Shown here piece after piece: positions 15,083 through 23,971 of a stretch of DNA of 40,312 nt. This DNA comes from Ruminococcaceae bacterium UBA6434. GTDB taxonomy: Bacteria; Bacillota; Clostridia; Oscillospirales; Acutalibacteraceae. Each line of letters starts with the position of its first letter. The first letter of the stretch is position 1. Both the position numbers and the translations under genes were made by a program. Location of the stretch: assembly GCA_002437245.1 (NCBI GenBank), contig DJOQ01000030.1, forward strand, positions 1 through 40,312, given 5' to 3'. The notes under the pieces are model-generated. The model did no database searches, was not told where the DNA came from, and was given only the letters and a program-made list of their open reading frames with translations.

Positions 15083-17014
15083 TTATAATGATTCTCTTGT
15101 GTAGTTGAGAAGACCGCCTGCAAGGATAATGTCCTTCTGGCGTGTTGACAAATCATATTTAAGCTCGAATTCTTCACCGGTTGTTTCGTCAAACAACATT
15201 ACGGGCTTGTTTGAGAGAATCTCGTCTTTTACGTTTTTAAGGCTGAGAAGGTCACCTTCTGAAATCTTGTCATAATCATCGGGGTTTTTAAAGTTAAGAG
15301 GCAATATACCGGCATTGATAAGATTCGCACAGTGAATTCTTGCAAATGATTTTGTGATAACAGCCTTTATACCGAGATAAAGCGGAACTAAAGCAGCGTG
15401 CTCACGCGAAGAACCCTGACCGTAGTTAGCGCCTCCGATTATAATACCTTTGCCTTCCTTTTTACATCTGTCGGGGAATTCCTTGTCGCATACTCCGAAG
15501 CAGAACTGTGAAAGGTAAGGTATATTTGAGCGATAGGGGAGTATCTTGGCACCTGCGGGCATAATATGGTCGGTGGTTATGTCATCTCCGACTTTGAGAA
15601 GCGCTTTAGCCTCAATGCTCTCCGGTAATTTTTCGGTTTTCGGGAACGGTTTGATGTTAGGACCGTAAATAACCTCAACCTTGTCTGCGTCTTCTTCTGA
15701 AGCGGGCATTTCTATCATATTGTCATTAACAATAAATTTGTCGGGCATAAGAATGTGGAGCGGTTCTCCGTTTTCTCTCGGGTCGGTCAATACACCGGTG
15801 ATTGCCGATACCGCGGCAGTCTCGGGGCTTACAAGGTATATTCCTGCGTCTGCTGTTCCGGAACGTCCCTCAAAGTTTCTGTTGAACGTTCTGAGAGAAA
15901 TACCTTTTGAATTAGGCGACTGACCCATACCTATGCATGGTCCGCAAGCGCTTTCGAGAATTCTGGCACCCGCATTTATCATATCCGAGAGTGCTCCGTT
16001 GAGTGCGAGCATATTAAGCACCTGCTTTGAACCCGGAGCGATGCTCAGGCTGACGTTTTCGGCAACGGTATGTCCCTTTAATATAGCCGCAACTTTCAGC
16101 ATATCCATTAAAGAGGAATTTGTGCAGGAGCCTATGCATACCTGATCGATTTTTATCTTGCCTATTTCGGAAACCTTTTTTACTTTATCGGGCATATGCG
16201 GCATAGCTGCAAGAGGTTCAAGAGAAGAAAGGTCTATTTCGATGTATTCATCGTAAACCGCGTCGCTGTCCGCCGAAAGCTCGGACCAATCTTCAACTCT
16301 GCCTTGTGCTTCAAGAAACGCCTTGGTTATTTCGTCAGACGGGAAAACTGAAGTTGTTGCGCCGAGCTCAGCGCCCATATTGGTTATAGTTGCTCTTTCG
16401 GGAACCGAGAGAGTTTTAACGCCTTCGCCTGTATATTCGATTATTTTACCTACGCCGCCCTTAACAGTCATTCTTCTTAGGACTTCAAGGATTACGTCTT
16501 TGGCAGTAACATAGGGGCTAAGTTTTCCGGTAAGATGTACGTTGACGATTTTCGGCATGGTAATATAGTATGTGCCGCCGCCCATTGCAACTGCTACATC
16601 AAGTCCGCCTGCACCCATAGCGAGCATACCGATACCGCCGCCCGTGGGTGTGTGGCTGTCAGAGCCGATAAGCGTTTTTCCGGGTTTACCGAAACGCTCT
16701 AAGTGTACCTGATGGCAAATTCCGTTACCCGGACGAGAAAATCTGATTCCGCGCTTCTTTGCAACGCTGCCTATAAAGCGGTGGTCGTCTGCGTTCTCGA
16801 ATCCTGTCTGCAGGGTGTTATGGTCAACATATGCAACCGAAAGTTCTGTTTTAACTCTTTTTATGCCCATGGCTTCAAATTCGAGGTATGCCATAGTGCC
16901 GGTCGCGTCTTGCGTAAGAGTCTGGTCGATTCTGAGACCGACCTCACTGCCGACTTTCATTTCTCCGCTGACAAGATGTGACTTAATTAGTTTTTGAGCT
17001 ACCGTGTAACCCAT
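15083..17014 (-). CDS. acn: Aconitate hydratase
   Basis: This 643-residue aconitase has the long single-chain layout: large [4Fe-4S] domains first and the mobile swivel domain last. Cluster cysteines appear in 'CIGSCTNSS' and 'SACGPCIGMGQSP'; 'DSHTPTGGGIGMLAMGAGG' and 'RNFEGRSGTADA' are conserved substrate regions. The swivel has 'NYGQGSSREHAALVP'. It isomerises citrate to isocitrate. The start is ATG 17014 with GGAG 8 bases upstream, rather than a longer frame that lacks a ribosome site. It is the first gene of the acn-icd-rex operon. Confidence 0.95.
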   Translation of the reverse strand: MGYTVAQKLIKSHLVSGEMKVGSEVGLRIDQTLTQDATGTMAYLEFEAMGIKRVKTELSVAYVDHNTLQTGFENADDHRFIGSVAKKRGIRFSRPGNGICHQVHLERFGKPGKTLIGSDSHTPTGGGIGMLAMGAGGLDVAVAMGGGTYYITMPKIVNVHLTGKLSPYVTAKDVILEVLRRMTVKGGVGKIIEYTGEGVKTLSVPERATITNMGAELGATTSVFPSDEITKAFLEAQGRVEDWSELSADSDAVYDEYIEIDLSSLEPLAAMPHMPDKVKKVSEIGKIKIDQVCIGSCTNSSLMDMLKVAAILKGHTVAENVSLSIAPGSKQVLNMLALNGALSDMINAGARILESACGPCIGMGQSPNSKGISLRTFNRNFEGRSGTADAGIYLVSPETAAVSAITGVLTDPRENGEPLHILMPDKFIVNDNMIEMPASEEDADKVEVIYGPNIKPFPKTEKLPESIEAKALLKVGDDITTDHIMPAGAKILPYRSNIPYLSQFCFGVCDKEFPDRCKKEGKGIIIGGANYGQGSSREHAALVPLYLGIKAVITKSFARIHCANLINAGILPLNFKNPDDYDKISEGDLLSLKNVKDEILSNKPVMLFDETTGEEFELKYDLSTRQKDIILAGGLLNYTRESL

Positions 17015-17053
17015 ATAGATCACTCCTAACTTTTTCACATTTTTAACAATCTT

Positions 17054-17082
17054 ATTTTAATCCTTATAGAATACTTTGTCAA
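17054..17082 (-). promoter_or_regulatory. Promoter of acn-icd-rex
   Basis: On the minus strand TTGACA (17082-17077), 17 bases, TAAAAT (17059-17054). The predicted start is near 17046, about 30 bases before the acn ATG. A single TTGTTAA Rex half-site lies just downstream (17049-17043), without a matching second half. Confidence 0.8.
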
Positions 17083-17157
17083 TGAATTATCAAGTGAAAT
17101 TTGGCTGTAAAGCAATATTTCTTTAAACAATTATATATTGAAATTTTTAATTACATA

Positions 17158-17221
17158 AAGATGAGAACCCAAAATATTTTACCATAGGGGTTAGGCAAAA
17201 TATTTTGGGTCCTTGCATCTT
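17158..17221. repeat. Nested inverted repeat in the acn-tepA intergenic region
   Basis: An outer AAGATG/CATCTT pair (17158-17163, 17216-17221) and an inner perfect 14-bp pair (17167-17180 with 17197-17210, from ACCC to GGGT) enclose a 16-base loop holding a further ACC/GGT pair. No good T-run follows on either strand. It lies upstream of the acn promoter, so it is not part of that leader. Function unknown. Confidence 0.65.
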
Positions 17222-17246
17222 GCTAAATGTTAAATAAAATGCTTAA

Positions 17247-17262
17247 GAAAGCTTCAGCTTTC
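17247..17262. repeat. Short perfect hairpin
   Basis: GAAAGC, loop TTCA, GCTTTC. It is one of several small palindromes in this 0.7-kb gene-free stretch. No convincing gene is present; a 68-codon AT-rich hydrophobic minus frame at 17265-17471 lacks a ribosome site. Confidence 0.5.
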
Positions 17263-17379
17263 CGTTATATTATGTCATAATTTATCAAAATGTCAATATT
17301 AACTATGGAAAACGCGATAAATGCAATTGAGCGATACAAAATTACATAATGTGAAAGTACTACATGTAAATGAAAAAGC

Positions 17380-17414
17380 AAAAAAATAAAGCTTACCGCT
17401 GAAATAAGCGGTAA
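17380..17414 (-). terminator. Hairpin with minus-strand T-run
   Basis: TTACCGCT (17393-17400) pairs with AGCGGTAA (17407-17414). On the minus strand GCTTTATTTTTTTGC follows. It looks like a terminator for a leftward transcript started between here and tepA, implying a short unannotated RNA or a barrier before the acn promoter. Confidence 0.5.
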
Positions 17415-17497
17415 ACTAAATTTTTTGCCTGGAAAATATTTGATCCCCTCAATAACTATTATTATATACATTACAGGAAAAATGTCAATAAAAATAT

Positions 17498-17519
17498 TAA
17501 AAAAGTTTAAACTTTTTTA
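17498..17519. repeat. Perfect 22-bp AT-rich palindrome
   Basis: The palindrome is centred on GTTTAAAC with A/T runs on both sides, able to form a spacerless cruciform. A further TGTCG-CTC-CGACA hairpin follows at 17524-17534. Role unknown. Confidence 0.5.
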
Positions 17520-17733
17520 TAAATGTCGCTCCGACAATATGACTTTTGCGTTTCAAATGAAGAAAATAAAAAATTATGTTCAACATTATTTCTGTCAAGT
17601 ATAATAACAGTATTCTTTCTAAGGGGAGCAGCACTATTGCCATAAAAAAACATTTGTGCTACAATACTTAAGACAAATATAAAATGTGTTATTATGGGTA
17701 TAATGATATATGACTTTATATGGGGGTGTCATT

Positions 17734-18477
17734 ATGACCTATGATAATTTGATTGAGCCTGCTTCTCCAAGCGAAACTCCATCGGCGGCTCCGGATGATT
17801 TGTCGGGCGAAGATGATAATACCGACGGTGATATAAAACAGATTGTTGAGACCGGATCGGTTACTGTTTCCAAAGACGGGCACTACATTCATTGCCTTAC
17901 TGTAATAGGGCAGATTGAAGGTCATTTTATATTGCCGCCGCAAAATAAAACAACAAAATATGAGCATGTTATACCTCAGCTTGTCGCTATTGAAGAAAGT
18001 AAAGATATAGAGGGGCTGATTGTGATTTTAAATACCGTCGGCGGAGATATTGAAGCCGGTCTTGCACTTGCGGAACTTTTAAGCGGTATGAGAAAACCTA
18101 CTGTATCGCTTGTTCTCGGCGGCGGACATTCAATCGGCGTGCCGTTGGCGGTTTCCGCAAAAAGGTCTTTTATTGTACCGTCGGCAACAATGACTGTGCA
18201 TCCGGTGCGAATGAACGGGCTTGTGCTCGGCGTTCCTCAGACATTGTCTTATTTCGATAAGATGCAAGAAAGAATAGTAAGATTTGTTGCCGATAATTCT
18301 TCGATGAAATCCGAAAGATTCAGAGAACTTATGACAGCCACGGGAGAACTCGTTATGGATGTCGGAACGGTTCTTGACGGTGAAACCGCCGTAAAAGAGG
18401 GGCTTATCGACTGCCTTGGCGGTCTGTCCGATGCTCTCGATTGCCTTTACGGTATGATAAAAGAGGAGAAAAAGTAA
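17734..18477 (+). CDS. tepA: ClpP-like protease TepA (YmfB family)
   Basis: This 247-residue ClpP/crotonase-fold serine peptidase is of the TepA type. An acidic, disordered N-terminus (about 1-45) leads into the ClpP core with 'LIVILNTVGGDIEAGLALAELLSGMRKPTVSLVLGGGHSIGVPLAVSA' and 'SATMTVHPVRM'. The catalytic Ser is expected in 'GGGHSIG' and His in 'TVHPVR'. In Bacillus TepA helps degrade spore proteins (SASP) and sits next to ylzJ and spoIIIE, the same order as here. ATG 17734 is chosen for GGGGGTG 6 bases upstream. Its stop overlaps the ylzJ start by 1 base. The promoter is not clear. Confidence 0.88.
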   Translation: MTYDNLIEPASPSETPSAAPDDLSGEDDNTDGDIKQIVETGSVTVSKDGHYIHCLTVIGQIEGHFILPPQNKTTKYEHVIPQLVAIEESKDIEGLIVILNTVGGDIEAGLALAELLSGMRKPTVSLVLGGGHSIGVPLAVSAKRSFIVPSATMTVHPVRMNGLVLGVPQTLSYFDKMQERIVRFVADNSSMKSERFRELMTATGELVMDVGTVLDGETAVKEGLIDCLGGLSDALDCLYGMIKEEKK

Positions 18478-18683
18478 TGATTCTTTATTCTGTTGTTTCG
18501 CCTTACGAGATTTTTCCTTTTTCGGCACCGGAAAACTCCGTTAAGCCTATTGACGGCGGCTATGTCGAATACAGAAATATTAACGGAAAATGTACCGCAA
18601 TATCTTTGCGTTCCACAAATCCGTATGATTATATATCTTCAAAATATTTTAATCCAAAATTTCATTATCGGAGGATGCTATGA
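18477..18683 (+). CDS. YlzJ-like small protein
   Basis: This 68-residue protein begins 'MILYSVVSPYEIFPFSAP' and matches the YlzJ-like family found between tepA and spoIIIE in sporulating Firmicutes. Function unknown. Its start overlaps the tepA stop by one base (TAATG) and its end overlaps uppP by 4 bases, so all three are translationally coupled. Family and synteny make it real despite its size. Confidence 0.8.
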   Translation: MILYSVVSPYEIFPFSAPENSVKPIDGGYVEYRNINGKCTAISLRSTNPYDYISSKYFNPKFHYRRML

Positions 18684-19546
18684 GTATTTTAAAAGCGATT
18701 ATTTTAGGATTAGTTCAGGGTGTTACCGAATTTTTACCGGTTTCAAGCAGCGGACATTTGTCGCTCTTCCATTATCTTTTGGGAACAACAAGCGATACAT
18801 CTCTTCTGTTTGATGTTATGCTGCATATGGGTACCCTGATTGCGGTCTTAATTGTTTATTACAAAACTATTTGGGCGCTTATTGTTGATTTTTTCAAATT
18901 GATTAAAGACATCTTTACAGGAAAATTTAAATTTAAGGAAATAACCGGAACGAGAAAAATGCTTGTTATGTTTGTATTTTCATGTATTCCGTTGCTTTTC
19001 TTGCTTATACCGGTCGGCGGCGGACAAAAGCTTATGGATGTCTGCGGGCGGTTTGCCGAGGACGATAACCTTTGGGTTGAGGGGTTCAGTTTCCTTTTAA
19101 CTGCCGTATTGCTTCTCACTGCTACATATATTTCGAAGCAAAAGAAGCTTGTCAGAGAAGTTAATACAACCGATGCTTTTGCTGTAGGTATAGCTCAGGC
19201 ATTTGCGGCGGCTTTCCCCGGGCTTTCGCGTTCCGGTTCGACAATATCAACCGGCATGATATGCGGTGTAAATAAAGAATATATGGTTCAGTATTCGTTC
19301 ATTCTGGGTATTCCGGCAATAATTGCCGCCAATATCTCTCAGACTAAAGAAGCAATCGAAAATCATCAAAGTATCGAAGTATTACCTACGGTTATAGGCA
19401 TAATTACGGCTATGGTAGTCGGTGTTTTTTGCATAAAACTTCTTCAGTGGATACTAAAAAAAGATATGTTTAAATATTTCGGATATTATTGCATAGCAAT
19501 CGGTATATTTACACTTGCGTGCCAGATATTCAAAATTCACTTTTAA
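18680..19546 (+). CDS. uppP: Undecaprenyl-diphosphatase (UppP/BacA)
   Basis: This 288-residue polytopic membrane protein recycles undecaprenyl pyrophosphate for cell-wall synthesis and gives bacitracin tolerance. It carries the two active-site signatures, 'GLVQGVTEFLPVSSSGHL' near the N-terminus and 'PGLSRSGSTIS' in the second half, with about seven to eight hydrophobic helices. The start overlaps the upstream small gene (ATGA) and is preceded by GGAGG. It sits in a sporulation/cell-division operon between ylzJ and spoIIIE. Confidence 0.95.
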   Translation: MSILKAIILGLVQGVTEFLPVSSSGHLSLFHYLLGTTSDTSLLFDVMLHMGTLIAVLIVYYKTIWALIVDFFKLIKDIFTGKFKFKEITGTRKMLVMFVFSCIPLLFLLIPVGGGQKLMDVCGRFAEDDNLWVEGFSFLLTAVLLLTATYISKQKKLVREVNTTDAFAVGIAQAFAAAFPGLSRSGSTISTGMICGVNKEYMVQYSFILGIPAIIAANISQTKEAIENHQSIEVLPTVIGIITAMVVGVFCIKLLQWILKKDMFKYFGYYCIAIGIFTLACQIFKIHF

Positions 19547-19570
19547 TGATGTTAAATGGAGCTGAATTAA

Positions 19571-22096
19571 ATGCCGGCAACAAAAAATAAAAAAGTTACT
19601 CTGCCGAAAAGAGGGAAAAGACCCTCTCCGGCTAAAAATACAAAGCAAAACGAAGAGAAAGCGGCAGCTAACAGGCAGCTTGCCGCAATACTTCTTTTTG
19701 CCGTTTCTGTTTTCTTCATATGTCTTTCGTTTATAAACGGCGGAGGCCTTTGGGGTGCTTTGCGTACGCTCAGTTTCGGTCTTTTCGGATTTTCGGCATT
19801 TATATGGCCGTTGGTTTTAATCTATGTTGCCGTTATGGCTACACTTGACAAAACCGACCAAAAAATCGGAGCTAAAATATTTGAGGCGGCAATGTTGATA
19901 ATGCTCTTATCAAGCGCAATACATATTTTCGGTTTTCATGGTGTTGTTGACTTTTCGGAAAATGTCAAAGACGCTTATAACGCATACAGATTTGACGGGT
20001 CTCTTGTCGGCAGCGGTGCCGTGGGCGCAATAATCGGCGGTGCTGTGTTGCTTGCTACCGGCAGCAGCAAGCCTGCCGCCATAGCTATTATTTTAATATT
20101 GATGTTCTTATTTTTAATGTTGATGACGGGCACAACGTTAAAAAAATTGATGAAGGGTGTTTACAGTCCCGTTAAGAAAGTGAACGAGTACCGTGAAGAA
20201 AAACTCGAACAGCTCGCGAGCGCGGAAGTGCGTAACCGCGAAAACTTTAATCCCGATGTTGATTTAGGCCCGGAACCGGTTAAAGACAAAACGACAAAGA
20301 AAAAGAAAAAAACAGCCGATACCGTTCAAAATGACGTTGAGGATAAAAAGCAAAACGACGACACCGAAAAGGACGAGCTCCCTGAATCAAGGCCTGTACT
20401 TCTTGACGATATAATTAAAAATATGAATGGTGATGAAACGAATTCGCAAATTTCAAGACCGATAGAAGAGACGGCAAAAAATGCTGCGGCTATGGCTGCG
20501 TCTGCTGCCGCGTTAAAAACCGTACACGACAATTCGTCGGGCGATGAAAATGACGAACCGAAAGCGGAGTATCAATTGCCTCCGTTAGATTGTCTTGCAG
20601 AGCCTAAAAACGGGAAAAATATGAAGTATGAAGATGAGCTTAAGGCAAACGCTACAAAGCTTGTTGACACACTTAAGAGTTTCGGAGTTGAAACCAGAAT
20701 CGTTGATATAAGTAGGGGACCGTCGGTAACACGTTACGAAATTCAGCCTGCCGCTGGTGTCAAAATCAGCCGAATAACCAATCTGTCAGACGATATTGCG
20801 TTGAATCTTGCGGCTTCGGGCGTCAGAATTGAAGCTCCGATACCCAATAAGGCTGCAGTCGGAATAGAAGTGCCGAATAAAAACCGTTCTACGGTTACTC
20901 TTCGCGAAATTATAGACACAGACCAATACAGAAATGCAAAATCAAAGCTTTTTGTCGCGTTGGGCAAAGACATTGCAGGTAATTGTACATATGCCGATCT
21001 TGCCAAAATGCCGCACCTTTTGGTTGCAGGTACTACCGGTTCCGGTAAATCGGTATGCCTTAATTCGATGATTGTCAGTATACTTTATAATGCAAAACCC
21101 GATGAAGTTAAGCTTCTTATGATTGACCCGAAGCAGGTTGAATTTACGGTCTATAACGGAATTCCGCACCTTATAGTTCCTGTTGTATCGGATCCGCGTA
21201 AAGCTTCGGGCGCTCTTGCATGGGCGGTTACCGAAATGTTGTCAAGATATAAAACCTTTTCGGATAATAATGTGCGCGATATAAGCGGATATAACAGCAT
21301 ATGTGAGAGTATCGGGCAGAAGAAAATGCCGCAGATCGTTATCTTTATTGACGAACTTTCGGATCTTATGATGGCAGCTCCGCACGAAGTTGAGGACTCC
21401 ATTTGCCGTCTTGCTCAGATGGCACGTGCAGCAGGAATGCATCTTGTTATCGCTACTCAGAGACCGTCTGTTGACGTAATTACGGGACTTATCAAGGCTA
21501 ATATTCCGAGCCGTATTTCGTTGAAGGTTTCGTCACAAATCGATTCGCGCACAATCATTGATACCGCAGGAGCCGAAAAACTGCTCGGTAACGGTGACCT
21601 TTTATTCTATCCTGTTGGCATTGCAAAACCGCAGCGTATACAGGGTTGCTTCCTCTCGGATAAAGAAGTTGAAAATGTTGTTGATTTCATAAAGAAACAG
21701 GAAAAATCTTCGTATGATGATGAAGTAATGAACGAAATCGAGCGTCAGGCGGCAATGGAAAAGAAGAAAAACGGCGGTTCCGTTTCAGATGGGGAAGATT
21801 CCGACGGCGAAACCGACGAAATGGTTCCGAAAGCTATAGAGGTTGTAGTTGACGCACAGATGGCATCAACAACATTGCTACAGAGAAAACTTAAACTCGG
21901 TTATGCGAGAGCGGCGAGAATAATAGATACTCTTGAAGAACGAAATATTATAGGACCGTATGAGGGCAGTAAGCCGCGAAAGGTTCTTGTAACGAAACAA
22001 CAGTGGTATGAGATGAATGCTTTGGCTCAGGGCGGAGCATCAAAGGATTATACCGCCTCCGACGAGAAAAACGAAGATGCGGAAATTCCGGAGTAA
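19571..22096 (+). CDS. spoIIIE: DNA translocase FtsK/SpoIIIE
   Basis: This 841-residue septal DNA pump has four to five N-terminal membrane helices (about 35-195) and a charged, low-complexity linker (about 205-330). The RecA-like motor has Walker A GTTGSGKS at 487-494 and Walker B with Asp594-Glu595 ('FIDELSDLMM'). The C-terminal winged-helix gamma domain (about 755-815, 'LLQRKLKLGYARAARIIDTLEERNIIGP') reads DNA polarity sequences. It clears chromosomes from the septum in division and sporulation. SpoIIIE is preferred over FtsK as the name because of tepA-ylzJ upstream. It starts 24 bases after uppP. Confidence 0.95.
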   Translation: MPATKNKKVTLPKRGKRPSPAKNTKQNEEKAAANRQLAAILLFAVSVFFICLSFINGGGLWGALRTLSFGLFGFSAFIWPLVLIYVAVMATLDKTDQKIGAKIFEAAMLIMLLSSAIHIFGFHGVVDFSENVKDAYNAYRFDGSLVGSGAVGAIIGGAVLLATGSSKPAAIAIILILMFLFLMLMTGTTLKKLMKGVYSPVKKVNEYREEKLEQLASAEVRNRENFNPDVDLGPEPVKDKTTKKKKKTADTVQNDVEDKKQNDDTEKDELPESRPVLLDDIIKNMNGDETNSQISRPIEETAKNAAAMAASAAALKTVHDNSSGDENDEPKAEYQLPPLDCLAEPKNGKNMKYEDELKANATKLVDTLKSFGVETRIVDISRGPSVTRYEIQPAAGVKISRITNLSDDIALNLAASGVRIEAPIPNKAAVGIEVPNKNRSTVTLREIIDTDQYRNAKSKLFVALGKDIAGNCTYADLAKMPHLLVAGTTGSGKSVCLNSMIVSILYNAKPDEVKLLMIDPKQVEFTVYNGIPHLIVPVVSDPRKASGALAWAVTEMLSRYKTFSDNNVRDISGYNSICESIGQKKMPQIVIFIDELSDLMMAAPHEVEDSICRLAQMARAAGMHLVIATQRPSVDVITGLIKANIPSRISLKVSSQIDSRTIIDTAGAEKLLGNGDLLFYPVGIAKPQRIQGCFLSDKEVENVVDFIKKQEKSSYDDEVMNEIERQAAMEKKKNGGSVSDGEDSDGETDEMVPKAIEVVVDAQMASTTLLQRKLKLGYARAARIIDTLEERNIIGPYEGSKPRKVLVTKQQWYEMNALAQGGASKDYTASDEKNEDAEIPE

Positions 22097-22099
22097 GTT

Positions 22100-23971
22100 A
22101 TGAACGGATTTTTACCTATAACGAAAGAAGAAATGTCTGAGCTCGGTTGGGACAGGCCTGATTTTGTCTATGTTTCCGGAGACGCTTATGTTGATCATCC
22201 GAGTTTTGGGGCAGCAATAATTACACGTGTACTGACTTCACAGGGCTTTAAAATTTGCGTGTTGGCACAGCCGGAGTGGAACAGTACGCGTGATTTTATG
22301 CGTTTCGGCAGACCTAAGTACGGGTTTTTGCTCTCTTCCGGCAATATTGACTCCATGGTAGCACATTATACCGTTGCTAAAAAGCCAAGGAGCAAAGACG
22401 CTTATTCACCTGGCGGAATAATGGGAAAAAGACCCGACAGAGCTGTAACTGTTTATTGCAAAAAGATAAGAGAAGCCTATGATGATATTCCTATAATTAT
22501 AGGCGGCCTGGAGGCTTCGCTGCGCAGGTTCGCCCATTATGATTACTGGGATAATAAGATTCATCCTTCGATTCTTTTTGATTCGGGGGCTGATTTGCTT
22601 ATTTACGGTATGGGAGAAAATCAAACAATCGAAGTTGCAAACCGTTTAAAGAACGGCGAAGATATACGTTTGATGCATGATATCAAAGGAACGTGTTATA
22701 CCGTTCCGGTCTCTGAGACTCCGCTATATGGTAAAGAATGTCCGTCTTACGAGAACGTGATGAAATCCAAAAAGGAATATGCTGTTTCCGTGAAAATTGA
22801 GCAGGATGAACAGGACCACATACGCGGAAAGCTGTTAAAACAACGCCACGGTGATATGATGCTTGTGCAAAATCCGCCTATGCCGCCGTTGACGAGAGAT
22901 GAGCTTGATTTTGTATATTCTCTTCCTTATACGCGTGACTATCACCCTGTGTATAAAAAATACGGTGGTGTTCCCGGGCTTGATGAAGTAAAGTTTTCAA
23001 TAACACATAACCGCGGCTGTTTCGGTGCGTGTAATTTCTGTTCGTTGGCGTTTCACCAGGGGCGGTTTGTTACATCAAGAAGCAAAGAATCCATTCTTGC
23101 TGAGGCTGAAAAACTGAAGCAACTGCCGGACTTTAAAGGATATGTACATGATGTCGGTGGGCCGACTGCAAACTTTAGGTATCCGTCCTGTGAAAAACAA
23201 TTAAAAAGCGGTTTGTGCAAAGGTAAAAAGTGCTTGGCGCCGAGTCCTTGTCCAGCCCTTAAAGCCGACGAAACAGAATATTTGGACGTTTTGAGAGAAC
23301 TGAGAGAACTTCCCGGCATAAAAAAGGTCTTTATCCGCTCCGGAATAAGATACGATTTTATGCTGAAGGATAAAAATGATGACTTTTTCAAAGAACTTGT
23401 AAAATATCATATAAGCGGGCAACTAAAGGTTGCACCCGAGCATTGCTCTGCCGCGGTTCTCGACAAAATGGGTAAACCGCATATAGACGCTTATATAGAA
23501 TTTTCGAAAAAATACTTCAATTATACCAAACATATAGGGAAAGAACAGTATCTTGTTCCGTATCTTATGTCATCGCATCCTGGTGCTACTTTAAAAGACG
23601 CCGTTAAGCTTGCGGAATTTATAAAAAAAGAACATTTACACCCTGAGCAGGTGCAGGATTATTATCCTACTCCGGGAACGATTTCAACGGCAATGTTTTA
23701 CACGGAGCTTGATCCGTATACGCTTGAACCGGTATATGTGGCAAAAAATCCGCACGATAAGGCAATGCAAAGAGCTTTAATGCAGTATTTCAATCCGAAA
23801 AATTATGGCCTTGTCGAAGAGGCTCTTAAACGCTCCGGAAGACAGGATTTAATCGGTTTCGGAAGTAACTGCCTGATAAAGCCGCGTCCCGGAGCCAAAA
23901 AAAACAACGCAAAACAATCTTACGGTAAAAAGGGTAACAACAGATATGGCAAAAAGAAGAAAAAGCAGTAA
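22100..23971 (+). CDS. YgiQ-family radical SAM protein
   Basis: This 623-residue protein has the N-terminal 'LPITKEEMSELGWDRPDFVYVSGDAYVDHPSFGAAII' typical of YgiQ, a B12-binding-like region and then the radical SAM [4Fe-4S] motif CxxxCxxC at residues 307-314 ('CFGACNFC'). C-terminal 'KVAPEHCS', 'DYYPTPGTISTAMFYT' and a Lys-rich tail follow. The substrate is not established. It begins 3 bases after spoIIIE and its end overlaps the next gene by 26 bases, consistent with a long operon. Confidence 0.92.
   Translation: MNGFLPITKEEMSELGWDRPDFVYVSGDAYVDHPSFGAAIITRVLTSQGFKICVLAQPEWNSTRDFMRFGRPKYGFLLSSGNIDSMVAHYTVAKKPRSKDAYSPGGIMGKRPDRAVTVYCKKIREAYDDIPIIIGGLEASLRRFAHYDYWDNKIHPSILFDSGADLLIYGMGENQTIEVANRLKNGEDIRLMHDIKGTCYTVPVSETPLYGKECPSYENVMKSKKEYAVSVKIEQDEQDHIRGKLLKQRHGDMMLVQNPPMPPLTRDELDFVYSLPYTRDYHPVYKKYGGVPGLDEVKFSITHNRGCFGACNFCSLAFHQGRFVTSRSKESILAEAEKLKQLPDFKGYVHDVGGPTANFRYPSCEKQLKSGLCKGKKCLAPSPCPALKADETEYLDVLRELRELPGIKKVFIRSGIRYDFMLKDKNDDFFKELVKYHISGQLKVAPEHCSAAVLDKMGKPHIDAYIEFSKKYFNYTKHIGKEQYLVPYLMSSHPGATLKDAVKLAEFIKKEHLHPEQVQDYYPTPGTISTAMFYTELDPYTLEPVYVAKNPHDKAMQRALMQYFNPKNYGLVEEALKRSGRQDLIGFGSNCLIKPRPGAKKNNAKQSYGKKGNNRYGKKKKKQ

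Noticed and set aside
17034..17049. Possible Rex operator just after the acn -10
   Set aside because: Only one half-site (TTGTTAA) is good; the other half is absent at the required spacing.
17265..17471. 68-codon hydrophobic minus-strand open frame before acn
   Set aside because: AT-rich composition alone gives such hydrophobic frames; no ribosome site, and its start region overlaps no promoter.
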